A stretch of DNA of 64,000 nucleotides from CACIIZ01 sp045565285 (lineage in GTDB: Bacteria > Pseudomonadota > Alphaproteobacteria > Rhodobacterales > Rhodobacteraceae), in assembly GCA_045565285.1 (NCBI GenBank), contig JBJLFR010000023.1, positions 62,001 through 126,000 on the forward strand, given 5' to 3'. Shown here in pieces: positions 7,360 to 15,679 of this stretch (the first letter of the stretch is position 1; each line of letters begins with the position of its first letter). The notes under the pieces were generated by a model. The model ran no database searches, had not been told where the DNA came from, and worked only from the letters and a program-made list of their open reading frames with translations. The translations under genes and the position numbers were made by a program.

Positions 7360-9927
7360 ATGAAACCTCAAGAAATCCTTTTATCTGATTATCAAAAACC
7401 TGAATATGATTTTCAACATGTAAATTTATGTTTCAAGCTTGATTCTGAAAAAACAATAGTTTCTTCAAATATCAAAATAAGATGTAATAAAAACAATATT
7501 AAAAAATATCCATCCTTATTATTAAATGGAAAAGATTTAAAATTAATTTCGTTGGCCTTGGATGATATTATGTTAGATCAAAATAGTTATAAATTAAATG
7601 ATGATATATTAGAAATTCCATCTGATAAAATCAAAAAATCTGAATTTACATTAAAATGTATTACAGAGATTAATCCTAAATCTAACTCTACTCTTGAAGG
7701 TCTTTACTTATCAAATGAAATTTATTGTACTCAGTGTGAACCAGAAGGCTTTAGAAAGATAACTTATTTCTTAGACAGACCCGATGTAATGACAAAGTTT
7801 AAAGTCAAGATTGAAGGAAATTATAAATTTTTACTTTCTAATGGTAATCTTCTAAGCAGTGGCAAGGGCTGGGCAGAATGGAATGATCCATGGCCTAAAC
7901 CATCATATTTATTTGCTTTAGTTGCAGGAAATTTAAAAGTCATTGAAGATGAATTTTTTACAATTACAAACAAAAAAATACTACTTCAAATTTATGTTGA
8001 GGAGGGAAATGAAAATAATTGTGAACACGCAATGAGTTCCATAAAAAAATGTATGAAATGGGATGAAGATGTTTATGGAAGAGAATATGATTTAGAGCGT
8101 TTTATGATTGTTGCAATAAATGATTTTAATATGGGTGCTATGGAAAATAAAGGATTAAATATTTTTAATTCTAAATATATTTTAGCAAATAAAAAAACTG
8201 CTACTGATATGGATTTTGAACTTATAGAAAGAATTATTGCCCATGAATATTTTCATAATTGGACTGGTAACCGTATAACTTGTAGGGATTGGTTTCAATT
8301 GTGTTTAAAGGAAGGATTGACTGTATTTAGAGACCAACAATTTTCTGCAGATATGCAAAATAAAGATATAGTAAGAATTGATGATGTAGCACTGCTTCGG
8401 AGCAAACAATTTAGAGAGGACGCAGGTCCTCTAAGGCACCCTGTAAGACCAGAAAAATATTCTGAAATTAACAACTTCTATACCACAACTGTTTATGAAA
8501 AAGGTGCTGAAGTAATAAGAATGTTAAGTTTAATTATAGGGGAAAAAGAATATTATAAGGCAATCAAATCATATTTTGACAAACATGATGGTGAAGCGAT
8601 TACCGTTGAAGATTGGATAAGAATTTTCGAAAAAAGTACGGGAAAAGATTTGAAACAATTTTTTTTATGGTACATACAGTCCGGTACTCCAGTTGTAAAA
8701 GTAGAAGAACAATTTGAATCAGGAAATTATATTATAAAACTAACCCAAATATTACCTGCTCAGAATAATAATGTTAAGGCTAAGCCGATGGTAATACCAA
8801 CAAAAGTATCATTTATTGATTATCAAGGTGAAAAGATTAAAGAAGATAAACTTATGGTACTAAATAAGAAAACACAAAATTTTATGTTTACAGGTTTTAA
8901 AGAAAAACCAATTGCCGTTTATCTTTGTGATTTTTCAGCACCTATTAAATTAGAAAGCACTCATTCATTAAATGAGCACATGATAATTATGAACAGCAAT
9001 TCAAATTCATTTTGTATTTGGGATTCAACTCAAAAAATATTCCTTAATTTAGCCCAAGATATAATTAACGGTACTAATACCAAAATAAAGTTAGATGAAA
9101 TTTTAAATAATTTATTATTACGTTTTGATAAAAATCATGGCTTTTTGGCAAAACTATTAACACCACCATCAGAAGAAGAAATTGCTGTTCATATGTTAAA
9201 AACAAGTAATTACATTATTCCAGAAAATATTGATGAAGCTAGAGAAAAAATAAATCAAATGATTGCAGGTAGCTTTAAAAAAAATCTTATTAATTTATAT
9301 GATGAAATTGGAGTAATTAGTGACGAATTTAATAATATAAATACAGGTCTTAGACTATTGAAAAATCGCTATTTAGATCTTATTGTCTCATCTGGAAATA
9401 GATCAGACCTTGTTGAAAATGTGTTTTATAATTCTACAAATATGACAGAAATTCTTAATTCTTTAAAGCTTTTAGTGAAAAAAAATAGCGCAAAGAATGC
9501 TTTATCTTCTTTTTATAAAAAGTGGGAAGGAAATCCTCTATTAATTGATAAATGGTTCTCTGTACAAGCTACGTTTACCACACCCTCAAATATTTTTAAA
9601 ACTATTGAAAGATTATCTTCTCATCCAAACTTTAATTTCAAAAATCCTAATAGATTTAGGAGTTTAATCAGCTCATTTGCTTTTAACAACCATAAATCAT
9701 TTCATTCAATAGACGGCAGGGGGTATGAAATAGTTGCAAGTTGGATAAAAAAAATGGATGAAATAAACCCACAAATTGCAGCTAGATTATCAACATCATT
9801 TGAAACAATGCATAGAATTGAACCCAAAAGAAAATTATTGATGAAAACTATTTTAAAAGGTATTCGATATACTAAGAATTTATCTAAGGATACTTTAGAC
9901 ATAACTGATAGAATCCTTAATACTTGA
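7360..9927 (+). CDS. pepN: Aminopeptidase N (M1 family)
   Basis: Zinc aminopeptidase of 855 residues that trims N-terminal amino acids from peptides in the cytoplasm. The exopeptidase motif GAMEN is at residues 259-263, and the zinc site HEYFH at 295-299 is followed after 18 residues by the third ligand Glu in LKEGLTVFRDQQF. The catalytic-Tyr segment TTTVYEKGAEVIRML is also present. The C-terminal half matches the bacterial PepN helical cap. Length is typical (about 870 in enterics). An AAAGG sits just before the ATG. gatB starts 28 nt downstream, so the two may be cotranscribed. Confidence 0.96.
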   Translation: MKPQEILLSDYQKPEYDFQHVNLCFKLDSEKTIVSSNIKIRCNKNNIKKYPSLLLNGKDLKLISLALDDIMLDQNSYKLNDDILEIPSDKIKKSEFTLKCITEINPKSNSTLEGLYLSNEIYCTQCEPEGFRKITYFLDRPDVMTKFKVKIEGNYKFLLSNGNLLSSGKGWAEWNDPWPKPSYLFALVAGNLKVIEDEFFTITNKKILLQIYVEEGNENNCEHAMSSIKKCMKWDEDVYGREYDLERFMIVAINDFNMGAMENKGLNIFNSKYILANKKTATDMDFELIERIIAHEYFHNWTGNRITCRDWFQLCLKEGLTVFRDQQFSADMQNKDIVRIDDVALLRSKQFREDAGPLRHPVRPEKYSEINNFYTTTVYEKGAEVIRMLSLIIGEKEYYKAIKSYFDKHDGEAITVEDWIRIFEKSTGKDLKQFFLWYIQSGTPVVKVEEQFESGNYIIKLTQILPAQNNNVKAKPMVIPTKVSFIDYQGEKIKEDKLMVLNKKTQNFMFTGFKEKPIAVYLCDFSAPIKLESTHSLNEHMIIMNSNSNSFCIWDSTQKIFLNLAQDIINGTNTKIKLDEILNNLLLRFDKNHGFLAKLLTPPSEEEIAVHMLKTSNYIIPENIDEAREKINQMIAGSFKKNLINLYDEIGVISDEFNNINTGLRLLKNRYLDLIVSSGNRSDLVENVFYNSTNMTEILNSLKLLVKKNSAKNALSSFYKKWEGNPLLIDKWFSVQATFTTPSNIFKTIERLSSHPNFNFKNPNRFRSLISSFAFNNHKSFHSIDGRGYEIVASWIKKMDEINPQIAARLSTSFETMHRIEPKRKLLMKTILKGIRYTKNLSKDTLDITDRILNT

Positions 9928-9955
9928 TTAATTTAAATTTAAATAAAATATTATT

Positions 9956-11470
9956 ATGACAGATTTTGATTATAAATTACCAAGACCTCAAATTATTGAA
10001 GGAAATAATTATAACTGGGAATTAGTTATCGGTATGGAGGTTCACGCTCAGATAAAATCAAAAGCAAAACTATTCTCTTCTGCTTCAACTAATTTTGGAA
10101 ACGAGCCAAATTCAAATGTAAGTATGGTAGATGCTGCAATGCCAGGAATGTTACCTGTTTTAAATATGTTTTGTATCGAGCAAGCAGTTAAGACTGGACT
10201 TGGTATAAAAGCCAAAATAAATCTTTTTTCACAATTTGACAGAAAAAACTACTTTTATCCTGATTTACCTCAAGGATATCAAATTAGTCAACTCTATCAT
10301 CCACTTATTGGTGAAGGGGAAATAACCATCAATATTAAAGATAAAACTAGAAATATAGGTATAGAGAGAATCCATGTGGAACAAGATGCAGGTAAATCTA
10401 TTCACGACATGGATCCAAATTTATCATTTATAGATTTAAATAGGACAGGCGTAGGACTTATGGAAATAGTATCTCGTCCACATATAAGGAGTTCTCAAGA
10501 AGCTACTTCTTACTTAAAAAAATTAAGGCAAATTCTACAGTATCTTGATACTTGTGATGGAAATATGCAGGAAGGTTCTTTGAGAGCAGATGTAAATGTT
10601 TCTGTTCTTAAAAAAGGGACTTACGAAAAATATTTAAAAACAGAAAATCTTTCATATCTAGGGACTAGATGTGAGATAAAAAATATGAATTCCATGCGTT
10701 TTATTCAGCAGGCAGTAGATTATGAAGCCAAGCGTCAAGTTGGAGTTTTGGAAGATGGTGGTGAAATTATTCAAGAAACAAGGCTTTATGATCCGGATAC
10801 TGGTAAAACAAGATCAATGAGATCTAAAGAAGAGGCACATGACTATAGGTATTTCCCTTGCCCAGATCTTCCACCATTAATTATTGAGCAAAGATGGGTA
10901 GATACCATCAAAAAAAATCTTCCAGAGTTACCAGATAATAAAAAAAATCGTTTTATATCAGAATTTGGTATTAATGAATACGATGCTGATGTTTTAACTT
11001 CTGACAAAAGTACAGCCGATTTCTTCGAGCAAGTATCAACAAAAAAAACAGGTAAATTAGCTGCAAATTGGGTTATTAATGAACTCTTTGGAAGATTAAA
11101 TAAAGAAGGTATTTCAATAAATAATAGCCCTATTTCCTCTAGTAATTTGAAAGAGATTTTATCCTTTTTAAAAAATGGGGAAATATCATCTAAGATTGCC
11201 AAAGAACTTTTTGAACATGTTTGGATAACAAAAAAAACTCCAGCAACTTTAATTAATGAATTAGGTTTAAAACAAGTAACTGACGAAGTTTTTATTGAAA
11301 AACTAGTTGATAAAATAATAACTGCTAATCCTCAACAAGTTGAGAAAGTTAAACAGAATCCAAAAGTATTAGGGTGGTTTGTTGGTGAAGTAATGAAAGA
11401 AAGTAAAGGAAAAGCAAACCCAAAACTTACAAATCAATTAGTAGCACAAAAATTAAAAATAAGTCATTAG
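9956..11470 (+). CDS. gatB: Asp-tRNA(Asn)/Glu-tRNA(Gln) amidotransferase subunit B
   Basis: The tRNA-binding kinase subunit of GatCAB, which converts misacylated Glu-tRNA(Gln) and Asp-tRNA(Asn) to the amides. The N-terminal signature WELVIGMEVHAQIKSKAKLFSSA, the YFYPDLPQGYQISQLYHPL segment and the EMVSRPH-like IVSRPHIRS are clear, followed by the C-terminal YqeY-like tail. 504 residues is slightly long. It is separated by more than 30 kb from gatC-gatA (44167-45947), so the complex is encoded at two loci in this genome. A small DUF4177-like gene follows 11 nt later. Confidence 0.96.
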   Translation: MTDFDYKLPRPQIIEGNNYNWELVIGMEVHAQIKSKAKLFSSASTNFGNEPNSNVSMVDAAMPGMLPVLNMFCIEQAVKTGLGIKAKINLFSQFDRKNYFYPDLPQGYQISQLYHPLIGEGEITINIKDKTRNIGIERIHVEQDAGKSIHDMDPNLSFIDLNRTGVGLMEIVSRPHIRSSQEATSYLKKLRQILQYLDTCDGNMQEGSLRADVNVSVLKKGTYEKYLKTENLSYLGTRCEIKNMNSMRFIQQAVDYEAKRQVGVLEDGGEIIQETRLYDPDTGKTRSMRSKEEAHDYRYFPCPDLPPLIIEQRWVDTIKKNLPELPDNKKNRFISEFGINEYDADVLTSDKSTADFFEQVSTKKTGKLAANWVINELFGRLNKEGISINNSPISSSNLKEILSFLKNGEISSKIAKELFEHVWITKKTPATLINELGLKQVTDEVFIEKLVDKIITANPQQVEKVKQNPKVLGWFVGEVMKESKGKANPKLTNQLVAQKLKISH

Positions 11471-11481
11471 GGAATTACCAA

Positions 11482-11796
11482 TTGGATCGTAACTTTAAAA
11501 TAATACCTACTCCTATTTTTAAGAAAAAAATATTTAATAAAAAATCAAGGCAAAACCAAATAACAGAAATGATTGAAAATATTTTGAATAACGAAACAAG
11601 ACTAGGTTGGGAATTCGTTGATATTAAAACAATAGTAGTACCAATAAAAAAATCGTTTTTTAATTCTTTAAGTGAAAAAAAATTATCAATTTTGCTTTTT
11701 AAAAAAAGTAATACCAATGAATCTTTGTTACCTACTAATAAATTAAGTAGTGGTGATGATAATTATCCAAGTTTGGGACCCGCTACAAAAGACTGA
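11482..11796 (+). CDS. DUF4177-like small protein
   Basis: A 104-residue protein starting at TTG, with AGGGA eight nt upstream, right after gatB. The pattern YKVIP-like FKIIPTPIF at the start, a central GWEFVDIKTIVVP and a LLFKKS strand match the DUF4177 layout, in which a short beta-rich domain carries a conserved GWE motif. The function of the family is not established. The stop codon TGA is the left half of TGATCA, whose right half is the stop of convergent bolA, so the two genes end back to back with no spacer. Probably expressed with gatB. Confidence 0.68.
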   Translation: MDRNFKIIPTPIFKKKIFNKKSRQNQITEMIENILNNETRLGWEFVDIKTIVVPIKKSFFNSLSEKKLSILLFKKSNTNESLLPTNKLSSGDDNYPSLGPATKD

Positions 11797-12072
11797 TCAG
11801 CTGGACAATTCTAAGGATAAAGCATGTATTTTATTTTTCATTTCTAATTCAAGAGCTTTATATACTTCTCTTTGCATATTTAATCTACTCATTCCTAAAA
11901 ATTGATTACTTTTCATTTCTACTTTGAAATGTGTTTCACCTTCTGGTCTTGCTCCAACATGACCTGTATGTAAATGACTTTCATCTATTACATTTATAAT
12001 GTAAGGATTAAACTTCTGTTTTAACTTCTTAATTATCATTAATCTTACTTGCATTGTATTTATACTTTTCAT
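11797..12072 (-). CDS. bolA: BolA family protein
   Basis: A 91-residue BolA protein. BolA proteins pair with monothiol glutaredoxins in iron-sulfur and iron homeostasis, and some act as transcription factors. The family core is clear: ESHLHTGHVGARPEGETHFKVEMKSNQF followed by MSRLNMQREVYKALELEMKNKIHALSLEL. The invariant histidine cluster is present. It is divergent from the dnaJ-like/cobS/cobT genes, a neighbourhood I recall as common in alphaproteobacteria. Its stop abuts that of the plus-strand DUF4177 gene. Confidence 0.93.
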   Translation of the reverse strand: MKSINTMQVRLMIIKKLKQKFNPYIINVIDESHLHTGHVGARPEGETHFKVEMKSNQFLGMSRLNMQREVYKALELEMKNKIHALSLELSS

Positions 12073-12151
12073 AATGTTCGTTTTGAAATCTTAAAATAAA
12101 ACATTATTATAATATGACAATAATAAAATATAATTTAACTGGTATTTATTT

Positions 12152-12799
12152 ATGAGTAGTAAAATCCCCTTTGAATTTGACATTTCGGTCTCTGCTGACA
12201 AAAAAAGACGTTCGAAAAACAAAGGTTCTAGTGGTGCATTTGAAAGTTCATCACACAAATGTGATATATTTGGTTGTGATTTAGTAGGAAAATATAGAGC
12301 ACCAAAATCACCCAAAAATGTAGAAGAGTTTAACTGGTTTTGTTTAAAACATGTCAAAGAATACAATAGAAAATGGAATTACTTTGAAGATCATTCTCAA
12401 GAAGAATTAGAAAATCAATTTAAAGCTGATAGTGTTTGGGAAAGAAAAACAACCCCTCTCAATAGCGATGCTGAAAAAGATAAGATACAAGCTGAAGGTA
12501 AAGCTTGGACAAGACTTGGATTAGAAGATCCATATGAATTGTTTTCTAATAAAGAAACTCCAAAAGCTAATAAAAAAAAGAGATTTTCTAAAAGAATTCC
12601 AGCAAGCGAAAAAAAAGCTCTTGATATACTGGGTGCTAATGAAAATTCTACAAAAAATGATTTAAGAAAAATATATAAAGAGATGGTTAAAGACTTACAC
12701 CCCGATAGAAATTCTGGTAGTAGAGCTGATGAAGATCGTCTTTCAGAGGTCGTGTGGGCATGGGATCAAATAAAATCAAGTAGAAGTTTTAAAGATTAA
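12152..12799 (+). CDS. Zinc-finger and J-domain cochaperone
   Basis: A 215-residue protein with a C-terminal J-domain (about residues 150-210) including the HPD motif at 183-185 in KDLHPDRNSG, which stimulates DnaK-type ATPases. The N-terminal part holds C37, C42, C64 and H67 in a C-x4-C ... C-x2-H arrangement around GCDLVGKYRAPKSP and FCLKHVKEYNRKWNYF, suggesting a small zinc-binding domain typical of alphaproteobacterial DnaJ-like proteins. It is not DnaJ itself (no G/F or four-CxxCxGxG region). It lies 36 nt upstream of cobS and is divergent from bolA, so it probably serves the CobS/CobT machine. Confidence 0.85.
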   Translation: MSSKIPFEFDISVSADKKRRSKNKGSSGAFESSSHKCDIFGCDLVGKYRAPKSPKNVEEFNWFCLKHVKEYNRKWNYFEDHSQEELENQFKADSVWERKTTPLNSDAEKDKIQAEGKAWTRLGLEDPYELFSNKETPKANKKKRFSKRIPASEKKALDILGANENSTKNDLRKIYKEMVKDLHPDRNSGSRADEDRLSEVVWAWDQIKSSRSFKD

Positions 12800-12835
12800 T
12801 TTAAGTATTTATGAAAATAAGGTAGGGCATCATTA

Positions 12836-13825
12836 ATGAGTGAACTAATTCCGACAAAAACAATTAATATTGAGAAGATTTTTAATATAGAATCTAATAT
12901 GACTGTTAAAAGTTTTGAAAAAGCAACGGACAGAGTTCCTGAGATAGACAGTTCTTATAGATTTTCAAAAGAAACTACCTTAGCAATACTTGCTGGATTT
13001 CAATATAATAGAAGAGTGATTATTCAAGGCTATCATGGTACTGGAAAATCTACTCATATTGAACAAGTTGCTGCTAGACTCAATTGGCCTTGTGTGAGAG
13101 TAAATTTAGATAGTCATATAAGCCGAATTGATTTAATAGGAAAAGATGTAATCAAATTAAGAGAAGGTAAACAAATCACAGAATTCCAAGAAGGAATTTT
13201 ACCCTGGGCATTGCAAAATTCTTGTGCTTTAGTTTTTGATGAATATGATGCAGGTAGACCAGATGTAATGTTTGTAATTCAGAGAATTTTAGAAACTGAT
13301 GGGAAACTAACCTTACTTGATCAAAATCAGATTATCTCTCCCAATAAATATTTTAGATTATTTGCAACATCCAATACTGTTGGACTAGGCGACACTACAG
13401 GTTTATATCACGGGACACAGCAAATTAATCAAGGTCAAATGGATAGATGGTCAATAGTTTCAACATTAAATTATTTATCAAGTGACCATGAAATAGATAT
13501 AGTATTGAGCAAATTACCGTCAATGTTAAACGACGAGGGAAAAAGAACTATAGCTAGAATGATTGCAGTTGCGGAACTTACAAGAAATGCATTTATAAAC
13601 GGAGATATTTCTACAGTAATGTCCCCTAGAACAGTTATCAACTGGGCTCAAAACCTAGAAATATTTAAAGATATAGCTTTTTCCTTTCGAGTTACATTTC
13701 TGAATAAATGTGATGAATTAGAAAGGACAACTGTAGCTGAGTTTTTTCAAAGATGCTTTGATGAAGAGTTAACTGAAAGTTTGCTAAACTCAAAAGATGC
13801 CAATTCTAAAGGTAAAGATGAATAA
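12836..13825 (+). CDS. cobS: CobS-type AAA+ ATPase (cobaltochelatase subunit)
   Basis: MoxR-clade AAA+ ATPase of 329 residues. Walker A lies at about residues 65-72 in GYHGTGKST, Walker B at about 131-138 in ALVFDEYD, and sensor-1 at FATSNTVGLGDTTGLYHGT. With CobN and CobT, CobS inserts cobalt into hydrogenobyrinic acid diamide in aerobic B12 synthesis. No other cobalamin gene is in the window, and in some streamlined alphaproteobacteria CobST occurs without CobN, where its role is unclear. The end overlaps the chosen cobT start by 8 nt, implying coupled translation and a stoichiometric complex. Confidence 0.93.
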   Translation: MSELIPTKTINIEKIFNIESNMTVKSFEKATDRVPEIDSSYRFSKETTLAILAGFQYNRRVIIQGYHGTGKSTHIEQVAARLNWPCVRVNLDSHISRIDLIGKDVIKLREGKQITEFQEGILPWALQNSCALVFDEYDAGRPDVMFVIQRILETDGKLTLLDQNQIISPNKYFRLFATSNTVGLGDTTGLYHGTQQINQGQMDRWSIVSTLNYLSSDHEIDIVLSKLPSMLNDEGKRTIARMIAVAELTRNAFINGDISTVMSPRTVINWAQNLEIFKDIAFSFRVTFLNKCDELERTTVAEFFQRCFDEELTESLLNSKDANSKGKDE

Positions 13826-15635
13826 AAATCAACCTTCCACTGAACCTATTAAAAAAGCGCTGAGTGAAACAACTAGAGCTATCTCAAAGAAAAGTGATTT
13901 AACTATTAATTTTGAAAATGAAGCAACCAATAATGATAATACCAATATTCAATTATCAAAAATCTCAAGTAAAAAATCTGAAAATGAAATTATTTATGCA
14001 AGAGGTGAAGCAGACTCACATGCTATGCATATTAGGTATCATGATAAATTAATTAATCAAAAATATTCCCCAGAAGGAGACATCGCACTTAATTTATTTA
14101 ATGAAATGGAAAAGGCTCGCTGTGAAGCAGTAGGAGGATATATTTATCCAGGAGCTGCAAAAAATATTGAAAATAAAATTGAAAAACAAAGTAAAAAATT
14201 TTTTGAAAATTCTGAACCTGACCAAAAATTTCCACTTCAGAACTCTTTAAGACTACTTATCAAAAAAGAGACGTCCAAATTTAACCTTTCTGAAAACTCA
14301 CAAAAAGGACTTAATATGTGGGAAGAATTTATATTAAATGAAAGTAAAAATAATTTTTCACAAATATTAAAATCAATAAATAATCAAGAAGACTTTGCTA
14401 AATTAAGTAGAAATATTATCAAAGATTTAGGGTATGGAGATCAATTAGGAGAAGATCCTGAAAAAGAGGATAATAATGACAATGATAATGATAATGATGA
14501 AAATAATAGTACCGAAAATTCAGATGAAAATGATAATACTGAGAAACAACTACCAGATGAGTTAGAAGAATTAGTTTCAGATAGTGCAACTTCTGATGAT
14601 CTCGCCGTAGAAGAAGAAATCAACGAAGTTGAGTCACTGGAAGATACCAATGAAGACGAAACTAATAGAAAAATAAATAATGCATTTTTTTCAGAAGCAG
14701 ATCCTAACTATAAAGTTTTCAGTAATATTTATGATGAAGAAATTTTGGCTGAAAATCTTGCAGATGAAGAGGAATTAATTAAACTTCGCGTTTATCTTGA
14801 ACAGCAACTTGATCAAGTTAAAGGTGCAGTTTCAAGGCTTGCAAATAAGCTACAAAGGAGACTTCAAGCTCAACAAAATCGATCTTGGAAATTTGATCTT
14901 GAAGAAGGTTTTTTGGATGCATCCCGGTTAGCTAGAATAATAACTAATCCAACAACACCTTTAACCTATAAACAAGAAAGTGAAATTGATTTTAAAGATA
15001 CTATAGTTACCTTATTAATTGATAATTCAGGTTCTATGAGAGGTAGACCTATATCAATAGCAGCTATATGTGCTGAAATAATTGCTTCCACATTGGAAAG
15101 GTGCCAAGTTAAATGTGAAATTTTAGGTTTCACAACTAGAGCTTGGAAGGGTGGGAAATCTAGAGAAGATTGGCTTTCTAAAGATAGACCAAATAATCCC
15201 GGTCGACTCAATGATCTTAGACATGTTATTTATAAACAAGCAGATGTGCCTCTACGCAGAGCAAGACTTAATTTGGGTCTTATGATGAAAGAAGGATTAT
15301 TAAAAGAAAATATTGATGGAGAAGCATTGGAGTGGGCTAATAAAAGATTAGTAAAAAGAAGTGAATCAAGAAAAATATTAATGGCTATTTCAGATGGAGC
15401 CCCAGTAGATGATTCTACTTTGTCAGTAAATCCATCAAACTACCTAGAAAATCACCTAAAAAATGTAATTACAATGATTGAGAAACGCGGTTTGATTGAG
15501 ATCATTGCAATTGGTATTGGACATGATGTAACACGCTACTATAAAAATGCTATTACAATTACAGATATAGAACAATTAGCTGGTGCTATGACAGAACAAC
15601 TAGCTAGACTTTTTGATAAAAAGGAAAAAAGCTAA
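13818..15635 (+). CDS. cobT: CobT-type VWA protein (cobaltochelatase subunit)
   Basis: Partner of the CobS ATPase, about 605 residues. It has an N-terminal CobT domain, a strongly acidic linker (about residues 215-280, rich in Asp, Asn and Glu) and a C-terminal von Willebrand A domain with the metal-binding MIDAS motif DNSGS at about 402-406. The segment LGFTTRAWKGG and the late AISDGAPVDDST match the CobT family. I chose the ATG at 13818, preceded by AAAGG, over an ATG at 13797 that would add seven residues. The acidic linker is encoded by a short imperfect AATGAT-type repeat near 14470-14505. Confidence 0.93.
   Translation: MNKNQPSTEPIKKALSETTRAISKKSDLTINFENEATNNDNTNIQLSKISSKKSENEIIYARGEADSHAMHIRYHDKLINQKYSPEGDIALNLFNEMEKARCEAVGGYIYPGAAKNIENKIEKQSKKFFENSEPDQKFPLQNSLRLLIKKETSKFNLSENSQKGLNMWEEFILNESKNNFSQILKSINNQEDFAKLSRNIIKDLGYGDQLGEDPEKEDNNDNDNDNDENNSTENSDENDNTEKQLPDELEELVSDSATSDDLAVEEEINEVESLEDTNEDETNRKINNAFFSEADPNYKVFSNIYDEEILAENLADEEELIKLRVYLEQQLDQVKGAVSRLANKLQRRLQAQQNRSWKFDLEEGFLDASRLARIITNPTTPLTYKQESEIDFKDTIVTLLIDNSGSMRGRPISIAAICAEIIASTLERCQVKCEILGFTTRAWKGGKSREDWLSKDRPNNPGRLNDLRHVIYKQADVPLRRARLNLGLMMKEGLLKENIDGEALEWANKRLVKRSESRKILMAISDGAPVDDSTLSVNPSNYLENHLKNVITMIEKRGLIEIIAIGIGHDVTRYYKNAITITDIEQLAGAMTEQLARLFDKKEKS
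14470..14505 (+). repeat. Short AAT/GAT-rich microsatellite in cobT
   Basis: Within the acidic linker of cobT the sequence runs through several imperfect copies of the hexamer AATGAT, coding for alternating Asn and Asp. It is in frame with the gene and stays intact. Such a repeat can expand or contract in units of six bases without breaking the frame, changing only the length of the acidic linker. Confidence 0.6.
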
Positions 15636-15679
15636 AGTTTGCTTAAAAGATTTAACTTTTGGAAAGTAGTAATACAATA

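Noticed and set aside
14441..14650. Minus-strand serine-rich open frame of 69 codons
   Set aside because: It is the complement of the acidic Asp/Asn repeat of cobT and has no independent support.
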